This document shows positions 11,261 through 20,539 of a DNA stretch of 64,000 nucleotides, in pieces (the stretch's first letter is position 1; each line of letters starts with the position of its first letter). Made by a program: the position numbers and the translations under genes. Source of the stretch: Ovis canadensis (taxonomy: Eukaryota > Chordata > Mammalia > Artiodactyla > Bovidae); NCBI RefSeq assembly GCF_042477335.2, contig NC_091247.1, forward strand, positions 6,904,501 to 6,968,500. Reading direction: 5' to 3'. The notes below the pieces were generated by a model. The model was not told the origin of the DNA and made no database searches. It saw only the letters and a program-made list of their open reading frames with translations.

Positions 11261-12026
11261 AATCCATCACATTGTCTGGGATGCCTCCTCCAGGCAGACA
11301 TCTTGTAATGTGAATTCAAAGTCATCTTTTTTTCCATTTTCAAATTGTAAAATCCTATCAGGCCAGTGAAATCACTGCCCAAACTACCCTTGTTCCTCAC
11401 TCAAGTTTTACAATACAAGCTTCCTCCCTGCCCCCTCCCAACCGAGAGTCACAGATGGAGCCCAACTGTCCATTCTATCATGGAGCCCTGAGAAAGGAGA
11501 CTCAACCAGCATCAAACAGCATGCAGAAGCAGAGTGCAGGCTCAAAGCTGGTTCTCGAAGCTTCCAGGCCCACCGCATTCTTACTGCCCAGACTTCCGAG
11601 TTCTAACTCCAGAGCCACCCCAGCCCAAACCTGACCCATCTGAGCCTCCCAGGCCCAGAGCGGGTAACTGAACCCCCCAGCCCTTCATCCCTGCCTTGGG
11701 CCTGGTTGCCTTGGCGGGGAGCCCCACACCCCTTTGTGACTGCAGCCTTGACATCCTGAGCATGACAGCCCCGCCCTCTGCCCCGCACCCAGCCTCAGCG
11801 CCTACTTGGCCCTGAGTGCCAGGCGGGTCACAATCACTCTGGAAAGGCATGGAGGCAGCAGGGAGGGGCCAGCAGAGGGACCAGGCCGGGAAGATGGGCT
11901 CTCCCAAGGACCAGCCCACCTGTTAGGGGGCTCTAAACTCAAGGGGCCATCTCTGGCCCCACCCCTCAAAGCCCCACTAGGGTGAGTGTGACACTAGCAG
12001 TTGGTCAGTGCACGTGTGCGTGGGTG

Positions 12027-12220
12027 CACACTCAGTCATGTCTGACTCTTTGCGACCCCATCGACTGCAGCCTGCCAGGCTCCTCTGTCCATGGGATTCT
12101 CCTGGCAAGAATACCGGAGTGGGTTGCCGTTTTCTCCTCCAGGGGATCTTCCCGATCCAGGGGTTGAACCTGAGTCTCCTGCTTGGCAGGGGGATTCTTT
12201 ACCACGGGAAGCCGGTTCAG
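12027..12220 (-). mobile_element. Bov-tA SINE
   Basis: It carries the BovB-derived TCTGACTCTTTGCGACCCCA, CAGGCTCCTCTGTCCATGGG and GAGTGGGTTGCCGTTT. The tRNA part is in reverse (GGGGTTGAACCTGAGTCTCC, TTCTTTACC). Confidence 0.88.
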
Positions 12221-12344
12221 AGCTGACAGCAGTCTGGGGAGTGGGTGTGACAGGGAGGAAGCAGGCTCAGATCCCAGTGTCAGAAGCTGGGGCAGTGGGG
12301 GGAGGGGGGTGGGTCTGGGGCTCTGTCTCCAAAGGGGAAGTTTG

Positions 12345-12450
12345 TTAAAAATAAGTGTCTTGACCTGACCCCAGTGAATCAGAATCTGGGGCATCTGTAT
12401 TTTCAAGAAGCTCCCACCCAAGGGACTCTGAGGCTCCAGCAGGAATGGGC
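12345..12450 (+). mobile_element. MER5/MER58-like hAT-Charlie relic
   Basis: The string TGAATCAGAATCTGGGGCAT followed by CTGTATTTTCAAGAAGCTCCCA is characteristic of mammalian non-autonomous hAT-Charlie transposons. Ends are blurred. Confidence 0.5.
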
Positions 12451-12674
12451 AACTGCAGGGCAAGCCACCCCTTTAAGCTGGTTCCAGCTTTTCCAGTTTC
12501 TACCTGAGAGCTAGTCACAGTATAGCAAGTTGAACACTCCAGGTGTCAAGTGCTTTCCACATGGCACGGTTTCATCCTCACAAAGGAGCAGGCCCTGGGT
12601 TATCCCCATTCTACAGATAAGGGCACTGAGAGCAATCAGCTGGCTTGCGCAAGGGTACAGCTAATAAGTAATGG

Positions 12675-12887
12675 CAGTGAAAGTCACTCAGTCCTGTCCA
12701 ACTCCTTACGGACGCCATGGACTGTAAAGCCCGCCAGGCTCCTCTGTCCATGGACTTCTCCAGGCAAGAATACTGGAGTGGGTAGCCATTCCCTTCTCCA
12801 GGGGATCTTCCCAACCGAGGGATGGAACCGAGGTCTCCCCCATTGCAGGGGGATTCTTGACTGTCTGAGCCACCAGGGAAGCCCCAG
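12675..12887 (-). mobile_element. Bov-tA SINE with target-site duplication
   Basis: An antisense Bov-tA flanked by the direct repeat TAAGTAATGG (12665-12674 and 12888-12897). It sits inside a MIR whose CAGCTAATAAG arm resumes after the second repeat, so the order of events is MIR first, SINE second. Confidence 0.9.
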
Positions 12888-13239
12888 TAAGTAATGGAGC
12901 TGAGACTAAATCCTAAATAATAATTTTAAAATAATCATAGCAGTTAGGCTTTGTTAAGCACGTACAAGGTGCCTGGCATTATTCTAAGCCATTTACATCT
13001 GCTGGCTCATTTAACGTCACAGCAACTTGAGAATGTGGGTACTCTCACCGTCACCGTTTCCTCAGGTGAGGAAACAGGATCGGGGCGCTCTAGCCTGAAG
13101 CCGCTTTTACTGTCTGGCGGGCCAGTGGTGGAATCCCCCGAACCACACTGCCGCGCTCTGGGCGCTATGGCCTGGGGGGTGGGCTGGTCTGCGCCCTACT
13201 GTCCACTTCCCACAGCACCCGCCCTCCGCCCCCCGCTGG

Positions 13240-13830
13240 CGTGAGGATGCCCTGAGCTGAGCGCACGGCCGGTCATGCCCCGGCGTCGCCCCAGCTTCTG
13301 GGCCCAGCAGGTGGCGCCCGAGGGGCTCCCCGGCGGTGGCGATCGCCGGCGCAGAGACCCGCTGCTGCCCAGGCTGCTGCGGCCGGAGCTCCGGGCAGCC
13401 TCGGGCGCGGGGGTCTTCGGGGTCTCGAGGGCCTCTGAGAGCGGCGCCGAGTGGTGGCAGGCCTCCGCGTGTGAGTCCTTGCACTCCGATCCCGGGCTGG
13501 GCTTCAGGCGCTCCCGGTCCCGCCTGCCGGTCCTGCCCACCGTGGCCCAGCGGCCGGCGAGGAGCCGGACAGGGCTGAGGTCGCTGCTGCTGCCGCCCCT
13601 GCTCTTGGCCCGCGAGTCCCCCGAATCGGCGCCCGCATGCCGCGAGCTCGGACAGCGCAAGGACTCTCGCAGGGGCTCGGCCAAGGAGACCTCCGATTCC
13701 TTGGGCTCCCTCCTAGGAGAAGTTCTCCCGGGCCGGTTCCGGCAGTTCCTGCGACAGTTAAGGGCTGAGTCTGCGGAACGGCTTCTCCCACCGAGTGAGG
13801 CCCCTACGCCTCCCCAGGGGGCGGGGCAAG
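13240..13830 (+). promoter_or_regulatory. C9orf50: CpG island over C9orf50 exon 1
   Basis: A CpG-dense block covering the start codon and the whole first coding exon. There is no TATA-like element in the 100 bases upstream. It is the likely C9orf50 start region. The 5' UTR is probably short, because an old MIR extends to about 13080. Confidence 0.55.
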
Positions 13831-16800
13831 GCGGGGCTGCGGCGTTTCCGGTGGTGGGGGTGGTTGGAGTGGGGGTGGTCGGGGTGGGGGTCACACCACG
13901 TGGCATAGGATTCTTGTATTAGTGAAGTAGGGTGGCAGAATCCTGACAACCACTGCTTGAGGGCGGCCCTGCCATTGTACAGATGAATAAACTGAGGCCC
14001 AAAGCCATGCAACCAGGAAGACCCTAATAAAGACTGCCCCCCAAGCGAAGGCTCATAACTCTTTCTACTTCATCCTGCCCCACCCCCACCCCAGCACCCT
14101 CAACATCTCAACATCAAAGGCATCCTGCAGCAGAGTTCAACAGAAGTCCTCCGCGGTGTTCCAGCTCCCACTTCCTCCCAGACCTTGGGTAAGCGTCAGT
14201 GACCTCTTCGTGGGGACAGGGTTGTCATCAACGCTCTGACCGTGGAGGACCCTCATATCAGGTGTGGCCTATTTGTTTTCAAGGGGCCAATCGTCCTACC
14301 TCAAGAATAGCCTTAAGAAGATTTTGCTTCATCAGATACCTGCCCTGGGGCCCTTGAGTAGAGATTACCCGCAGTTCACCACGGTCAAGGCCAATCAGTG
14401 AGTTGTGGGAGGACGGGGGTAGGGGGGTGGGGAGAAAGAACATTTCTTTCCTTCCTCTGTCTTTCCAGAATTTATCCATCTGTCCACCTGTTCATCCATC
14501 TATATGTCCATCCATGAATCAATTCTTCTCCCCACCTGTTTAAGGAGCATCCATCAACATCTATGAATCCACCCACCCATTCATTAATCAGGTCTTTGAC
14601 CCACACATTCATAATTCCCTGATGAATCCATTCATATATTCATTCTCCTGTTCACCCATCCACCATTGCATACATCTGTGAACCAGGTCTTTTACAATCT
14701 ATTCATGAATCTCTCCATCCATCCATCCACTCATGAATCAGGTCTCCTGTTGATTCATTAATCCATCTCTCCAGCCAGCCAGCTATTCACAAACTCCCAC
14801 AATTCTGTCCACCTATTCATGAATTCAGTGATTGATCGTCTACCAATCCTTCCATCCACTTGTAAATCCAGGATACTGTCCATCACTAATCTAATCATGA
14901 AGCCAGTCTACATACCCACCTGCATAATCATTCCTCCACCCATGTATCCATACATCTACCTATCCTCCTGAGATCCGAACCTTATGCTAAGACCTTTTGC
15001 GGAATTCCCTGGCAGTCCAGCAGTTAGGACTCAATGCTTTCACTTCTGTGGCCTGGATTCTACCCCTGGTTGGGGAACTAAGGTCCTGCAAGCCGAGTGG
15101 TATGCCAAATAAAAAAGACCTTTTCACTAATTCATCCGTCAGTCCATCCACCCACCCACCCACCAACCCATTCTTTCACCCACCCTGCCATTCACTCATC
15201 CATCTCTTCCTCTGACTTTGATTCACTTTTACTGTATGTCAGTGGAGAAAGTGAAGTCGCTCAGTCGTGTCTCTTTGCGACCCCGTGGACTGTAGCCCAC
15301 CAGGCTCCTCTGTCCATGGGATTCTCCAGGCAAGAATACTGGAGTGGGTTGCCATTTCCTTCTCCAGGGGATTTTCCCAACCCAGGGATTGAACTCGGGT
15401 CTCCTCCATTGCAGGCAGATGCTTTAACCTCTGAGCCACCAGGGAAGACCCAGGGAGGAAGTCAATGGAGAAGGAAATGGCAACCCACTCCAGTATTCTT
15501 GCCTGGAGAATTCCATGGACAGAGGAGCCTCGTGGGCTACAGCCCATGGGGTTACAGAGAGCCGGCCATGACTGAGTGACTGAGCACAGCACATATGTCA
15601 AATATTGGGGGAAATAAAATAAGCAGTGGAAGTAGGAAGGGCCTGGGCACTAGAACTTAGCTGGACCTGGATGCAATAGCTCTAAGGGAGGGAGAAAATA
15701 ATGCAGAAGTAGTTCCCCCTGCTTAACTCTGGATGAAAGGTGAAGAGCATCGTCCTTGAGTTTAAAGACCAAGGACAGTACATACGCTAGACATCCTGGG
15801 CCCATGGCAGACATTACTAATTGAGCACAGCACTTTTCCCCCACTGAGCTTTAGAACCCTTCTTGACTCAGTGCTCCAGGAATACACCGCCTATGGATAT
15901 GCACCACTGTTGCGTAACTAGGTCCCAATGCATGTAGCTGGTACTGTCTTGGTCATCTACTGGGTGCCTGACTCTTTAAGGGACTCATGAAAAGTGTCCT
16001 CTCTGTGTCCACATGGACATAAAGATGTGGTCAGATAAATGGAGACAGGTATATCCATAGGCATGTACTTAAGATCAAACATGGCATTTCTGGAAAACAG
16101 AGCCCTCAGTGGATCGAGCACACCATCCTGCAGCCTTGCTCTGGAGGCTGAAATGAGTAGCAATAAATGTAATAATCACAGATCCCCTTTACTGAGCCCA
16201 GGCCCCTGGCCAGGCTTCAAACTAGACGCCTCACATTTTATCTGATACTCTACAAACTCTTAGCACACTTCTAGGAGGGATGTTAGTGTAAAGAAGCCGC
16301 CTATCAATGCAGGTTAGACAAAAAAGATGCGAGTTTGATCCCTGTCAGGAAGATCCCCTGGAGTAGGGCACAGCAACCCACTCTAGTATTCTTGCCTGGA
16401 GAATCCCATGGACGGAGGAGCCTGGCAGGCTACAGTTCATAGGGTCACAAAGAGTCGGACACAACTGAAGCAACTTAGCATGCACTCAGACTCTTACAGG
16501 GCTTCCCAGGTGGCGCTAGTGGTAAAGAACCCGCCTCCAGTTGGGAAGATCCCCTGGAGGAGGGCATGGCAACTCACTCCAGTATTCTTGCCTGGAGAAT
16601 CCCATGGACAGAGGAGCCTGGCAGACTATAGTTCATAGAGTCGCAAAAGAGTCTGACACGACTGAAGAGACTTAGCACGCACTCATGCAAACTGTTATAA
16701 GGATGTTGTTATCCTGTCCACAATACACAGTACATAACTTAAAGGGGAGATCTGCTGGTGGTCTGCCCCGTGTCACTGGACTGGGATGGTTCATAGTTGA

Positions 16801-19800
16801 AATTGATGACTATGAGGAACAGTTCTCAGAGATGTTTACTCTTGGCCCTGCAGACCCTGGGGGTGTGTGTGTGGGGGTGCTTTGCAGTCTTTTTCACGTC
16901 TTCCCAGCCCTGTACTGTGGGCACGATGATTCCATTTTACAGACAAAGCAACTGAGGCTCCAAGAGTTAGAATTGAAACCCAGGGACCGCCCAACTCCTG
17001 AGTTCATATCCTTCTTCTCTCTGCTGAATTGCTTGATATACAAGAGTACCCGGTCTGGAACCAGGATTCATAGCCTAGTCCCACCCCTAACTAGCTGTGC
17101 GATCTTGGACAAGTTGCAAAAAAAAAAAAAAAATCAAAAAACCCCTGTGCCTCAGTTTCCTTATCGGTAAAATGGGACTAATAATCGTGTTTCACAGGGT
17201 GGTGCGGGTTTGGTGGGCTGATGCCTGTTACGTGCTTGACCCATTGCTTTGCAGGGCAGGAAGTGTTCAGGAGGGACCTGCTCTGAAGGTCAGGATCCCA
17301 GAGAGCTCTGGTGGACATGTGTGTTGCCGGGGTGGCGTGGAGGCTGGCGGCTGAACCCCTCTCATCTCTCTCACCAGGCCCCAGGCTACACAGGCCCCGA
17401 AGCTCAAGGCTGTGCTCACCCACAGCTTCTCGGGGGAAGGCTCAGGGCGCCGCAGGCGATGTTGCCCTTTCCGAGTGCGATTCGCTGATGAGACGCTGAG
17501 GGACACAGCGCTCCGTTACTGGGAACGCAGCTGTGCCGGTGAGCAGACAGGAGGGGGAGCCCCGGGACTCTGGAAAGTTCCAGCCTGAAGCCTGGCCAGC
17601 AGAGGCTAGGCCCAGGTACTGCAAAGGCCAAGAGGCCACTGACCCCGCAGAGGAGGCCCCTGAACTGGCCTTTCCAGAAGCTCTTAGGGTGACCTTCAAG
17701 GACCGTCTGAGGTCCAGCAGAGGTGGCTCAAGGCAGATGGTGCCAGGGAGCAGCTGGGCCCAGAGAACAGGGTCTGCCCAGGCCTGGCCACCTGGAAGGA
17801 TTGCTCACTTCCAAGGGTCCCCACATGCTGTATCCTCTGCCCGCCTTGGAACCCGCACCCACAGCCTGCAGACCCCGCATCTGGCCTCCAGGGGCTGGAG
17901 AAGGTGGGAACTGGGACACCCGAAGCTTTTCCCTGACCCATGAAGGCAGACCTCAGGGGCCTGGCTGGGGAGGTGTCCAGAAAGTTCTAGAGGATCACAC
18001 CTCTGTGGGAGGCTGGCACTGCCTGGTCCAGCAAGGAAGCTCGGAACCGACCATCAGTCCCAGGTTTCCCGGGGGAACTGTGCTCTCGGTTCCTTGGGTG
18101 ATGGATGTGGTCATATTGGTGCTGGCAGTTTCCATTGTTTCCTGAAGTGGGTGTCACAAGAGGCAAGCAGGAAGAATGCACATCCTTGCTCTAGCATGAA
18201 CCCTTCCCAAGGCCCCCTCTCCCCATCTGCCTGGCCCTTTCTCTCCTCAGGATCCAGTAATCCAAAAGCCTCATCTATTTATTAAGCATCGACTGTGTGC
18301 ACTTTCAGAGAACAGCTGCTCCAAAGCCTTGCTGGGGATTTTTATTTTTCAGTTGCTTAGTCATGTCCAACTGTTTGTGACTCCATGGACTGCAGCACAC
18401 CAGGCTTCCCTGTCCTTCACCAACTCCCAGAGCTTGTTCAAATTAATTTCCATTGAGTCAATGATGCCATCCAACCACCTCATCCTCTGTTGCCCCCTTC
18501 TCCTCCTGCCCTCGCTGGGGGTAAAGTCCTCAAAATCCAGGACCTTGGCCAATTCAGGAGGAGCCTGGCCCAGCCCCCTCAGGATCACAGGAAGTTGGAG
18601 GTGGAAGCTGAAACTTTGCCCAGTTTTGTTTGATGGGGGAAGCCAAGACTCCAAGAGCAGATGACAAGCAGCTGAGAAGTCAGCGTCCACCCCAGCCACT
18701 TCTTGGAATCCCAGCAACGGGTGGGGTGGGGAGGAGGCTGGAGAAAGTTTCTTGAGAATGGCAGCTGGCTGGCACGGGAGACACTTCCTGGGCAGTTGCT
18801 GGGCACAGGAGCTGTGGCCATCTCCTCGGGGCACCAGAGCGGGGATTTCAGGCTTCCTGACCAGCCAGAGGGGCAGCTGTTGGGCAGGAAAGGCTCCAAC
18901 CCTGTAGGATTCTCAGCATCATTGCTTGGATTCCCTGGTGGGGCCACTGGGCTTCCCATGGCGGGAAAAGGGGGCCTGTTTTGGGCTGGAGCAGGAGTGG
19001 GTGTGTGGGGAGAGGATGGGGGGCAGTGCAGAGCTTGGATAAGAAAGGCAGAAACAGTCATGTGGGATAGTTTTAAAACCAGAGTCTTCTCTGGAGGCAG
19101 CCAGAAGGTGCTGGGGAGCCTGGGGTTGCCATGGAGACAGGGCTCTGCCTGTCACAGGGAAGAGGGGGGAGGGTGGGGTACAGGTGGCTCCGCCCAGGGA
19201 AGAGATCTCACCCATGCCTCCTCTCCTTCAGCCCGGCAGGGCATCTTCGAGAACAGGATAGCCAGCCCCCAGTCGACAGCATCGGATCGGGTGTTCGGGA
19301 GTGTCGGGAGATGGCTGGAGAGCTTGCCCAAAGCCCTGTACCCGAGAGCCAAGGAGGAGACCGCGGCCAGCACCTTCAACTGGGACTTCCCTGGCCTGTG
19401 AGGCTTTGTGGAAAGGGACGGGATTCACGCGCCTCCTCCCCCTGTAAACCACCCTGTCCAGCGGTGGTCTGGGCCCTGGAGGGTCCTGCCAGCAATGTGT
19501 GGACCTGGGACTCAGGGTCCACGCAGCTCATGGGCGCCTGTCCCCCTCAGGTCCACCCTGGAGCCGAAAGGCCACCTCCCTGAGGACACTTCCATGAACA
19601 GCAGCCTGCCCTTCATCCCCAGGGCCACCGCCCAGAGGCAGCGGGGGGACCTCAAAACCATCCTGGAGCAGGTGGGCAAATCGCCCTGTTCCTGGAGCCA
19701 AAAGCTGGTGAGCACTTGCCGGCGGCCAGCCGCCTGGAGTGCCCTGCCTGGTGGGAGGGTGCCCAGTGGGGTGATTTGGTCTCTGGGTAAAGCCTCTGTA

Positions 19801-20129
19801 TGTGCTTGCCTAAAGGGGTGGGCTTTCAGGATGGACCGCCTGGGGTCAGATTCCAGCTCCTACCCTGCTATAGGTGGGGGCTTTTTTATGTCAGTTTCTG
19901 CATCTGTAAAATGGGGCTGACAGCGGTGTCTGCCCCCTCGGGCTGCAGTGTAGAACTCCCTGGGCCCAGGAAACCCCATCTCCTGCCCAGAGGCCCCTGA
20001 AAATGGCCCTCCTTCTCTCTCTAGGAGTCCTTCCTGCCCAGCTTGGTGCTGCACACAGTCCTAAAACGAGGCCACCCTAAGGGGTACCAGCTCCTCCTGC
20101 CTTCAGCATCTCATCGCACCCAGAGGTGA
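13275..20129 (+). CDS. C9orf50: C9orf50 orthologue, uncharacterised protein (seven exons)
   Basis: Exons: 13275-13794, 14095-14188, 14284-14397, 17378-17538, 19232-19397, 19551-19671 and 20025-20129. Every junction is GT/AG and the phases agree. The joined frame is 426 residues against about 431 recalled for human C9orf50. Blocks shared with human: [13 protein letters not shown] near the N terminus; [15 protein letters not shown] across exon 2; QFTTVKAN in exon 3; [20 protein letters not shown] (residues 274-293) in exon 4; [20 protein letters not shown]; and a [11 protein letters not shown] end. The function is unknown. No signal peptide or membrane span is seen. The N-terminal half is Arg/Ser/Pro/Gly-rich and probably disordered, and the conserved core is residues 250-295. 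I believe this core is Pfam DUF4685, unchecked. RVRF (275-278) resembles a PP1-docking site. The ATG matches the position of the human start. The gene is divergent from NTMT1. Splicing was read from sequence only. Confidence 0.92.
14465..15215 (+). repeat. Degenerate CATC/TTCA tetranucleotide block, split by a SINE
   Basis: C9orf50 intron 3 holds about 520 bp of drifting CCATCCATC/TTCATGAATC repeats (14465-14988), with a further 90 bp at 15125-15215. The two parts were one array before a CHR SINE landed at 14999-15114. Phrases such as ATGAATCAGGTCT recur at roughly 90-170 bp spacing, which hints at higher-order units. Confidence 0.8.
14999..15114 (+). mobile_element. CHR-type SINE with target-site duplication
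   Basis: GGAATTCCCTGGCAGTCCAG begins the element, and GTTGGGGAACTAAGGTCCTG and an AAATAAAAA tail end it. The 10-bp duplication AAGACCTTTT lies at 14989-14998 and 15115-15124. Confidence 0.88.
15240..15452 (-). mobile_element. Bov-tA SINE
   Basis: Antisense copy: GTCGCTCAGTCGTGTC, CAGGCTCCTCTGTCCATGGG, then CAGGGATTGAACTCGGGTCT and GAGCCACCAGGGAAGACC. It is the left arm of an inverted SINE pair in C9orf50 intron 3. Confidence 0.9.
15467..15590 (+). mobile_element. Partial Bov-A SINE (BovB-derived part)
   Basis: Sense copy: GAAGGAAATGGCAACCCACT, CTCCAGTATTCTTGCCTGGA and GGGCTACAGCCCATGGGG, ending TGACTGAGTGACTGAGCA. It lacks the tRNA-derived head. It can pair with the antisense SINE just upstream. 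Confidence 0.88.
16270..16690 (+). mobile_element. Two Bov-A/Bov-tA SINEs in tandem
   Basis: The first spans about 16270-16490 and the second 16497-16690. Both read GATCCCCTGGAG, CAACCCACT or CAACTCACT, TATTCTTGCCTGGAGAATCC, and both end near CTTAGCA(T/C)GCACTCA. The second starts with the full tRNA head GGCTTCCCAGGTGGCGCTAG. The shared 3' flank CACTCA(GA/TG) suggests that one arose at the edge of the other. Confidence 0.85.
16880..17200. mobile_element. MIR relics in C9orf50 intron 3
   Basis: Two pieces in opposite directions: TTTTACAGACAAAGCAACTGAGGC (16933-16960, minus), and CTCAGTTTCC with GGTAAAATGGGACTAATAAT (17150-17185, plus). An A-run lies at 17117-17133. Confidence 0.6.
18346..18512 (-). 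mobile_element. BovB LINE 3' fragment
   Basis: Antisense BovB tail in C9orf50 intron 4: TGACTCCATGGACTGCAGCA, CCAACTCCCAGAGCTTG and CATCTCATCC-like blocks. It is short and diverged. Confidence 0.8.
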
Positions 20130-20199
20130 ATGGTCACTGGTGTTCAAGCCCAGCCGTGGACATGGGTGAGGGGTGAAGAGAGGCCTTCCCTGACCCACA

Positions 20200-20205
20200 A
20201 ATAAA
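20200..20205 (+). terminator. C9orf50: C9orf50 poly(A) signal (AATAAA)
   Basis: AATAAA lies 71 bases after the C9orf50 stop codon, with GT-rich sequence following from about 20217. It implies a 3' UTR of only about 90-100 bases. Confidence 0.8.
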
Positions 20206-20539
20206 AGCACATCCCAGGTGGCTGGTATCTGCTGCCGGGTCTCACCCTGCAAACCTCTCCAGGTGCCTGGTTGCTAGTCTTCAGGGGTCCTGGACCAGGG
20301 GTACGGAAGGGGTAGGGTCACAGAAGATGAGGAAGCGAGGCATCTTCAGGGGTCAGGCTTGTTCCAAGTGAACCATTCTGGGAGGTGGGAGACCCTGCCT
20401 TATACCTCAAACCTGGGACCAAGCCTCTGTCAACCTAGATCAGCCCACACCTGAAACAGGCACCTGCTCTGAACCACCACCCCCCCTCAGCCTCCATCTT
20501 TGACTGGAACCAAAGGCTGCTTGTTGTTGGAAGAGGACC

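Larger units (their letters stand above)
9130..13240. other. Spacer between NTMT1 promoter and C9orf50
   Basis: About 4.1 kb with no exon that I can support. From 9240 to 9810 it is AT-rich and unremarkable, with an L2-like tail near 9715-9770. The rest is mostly retroposons (listed separately) and MIR pieces at about 12540-12664, resumed at 12898 after a SINE, and at 12940-13080. The 11270-12000 stretch is unique, moderately GC-rich DNA with no feature that I recognise. Confidence 0.7.

Noticed and set aside
13196-13906. 236-residue minus-strand open frame over C9orf50 exon 1
   Set aside because: It mirrors the CpG-rich coding exon on the other strand and has no recognised similarity.
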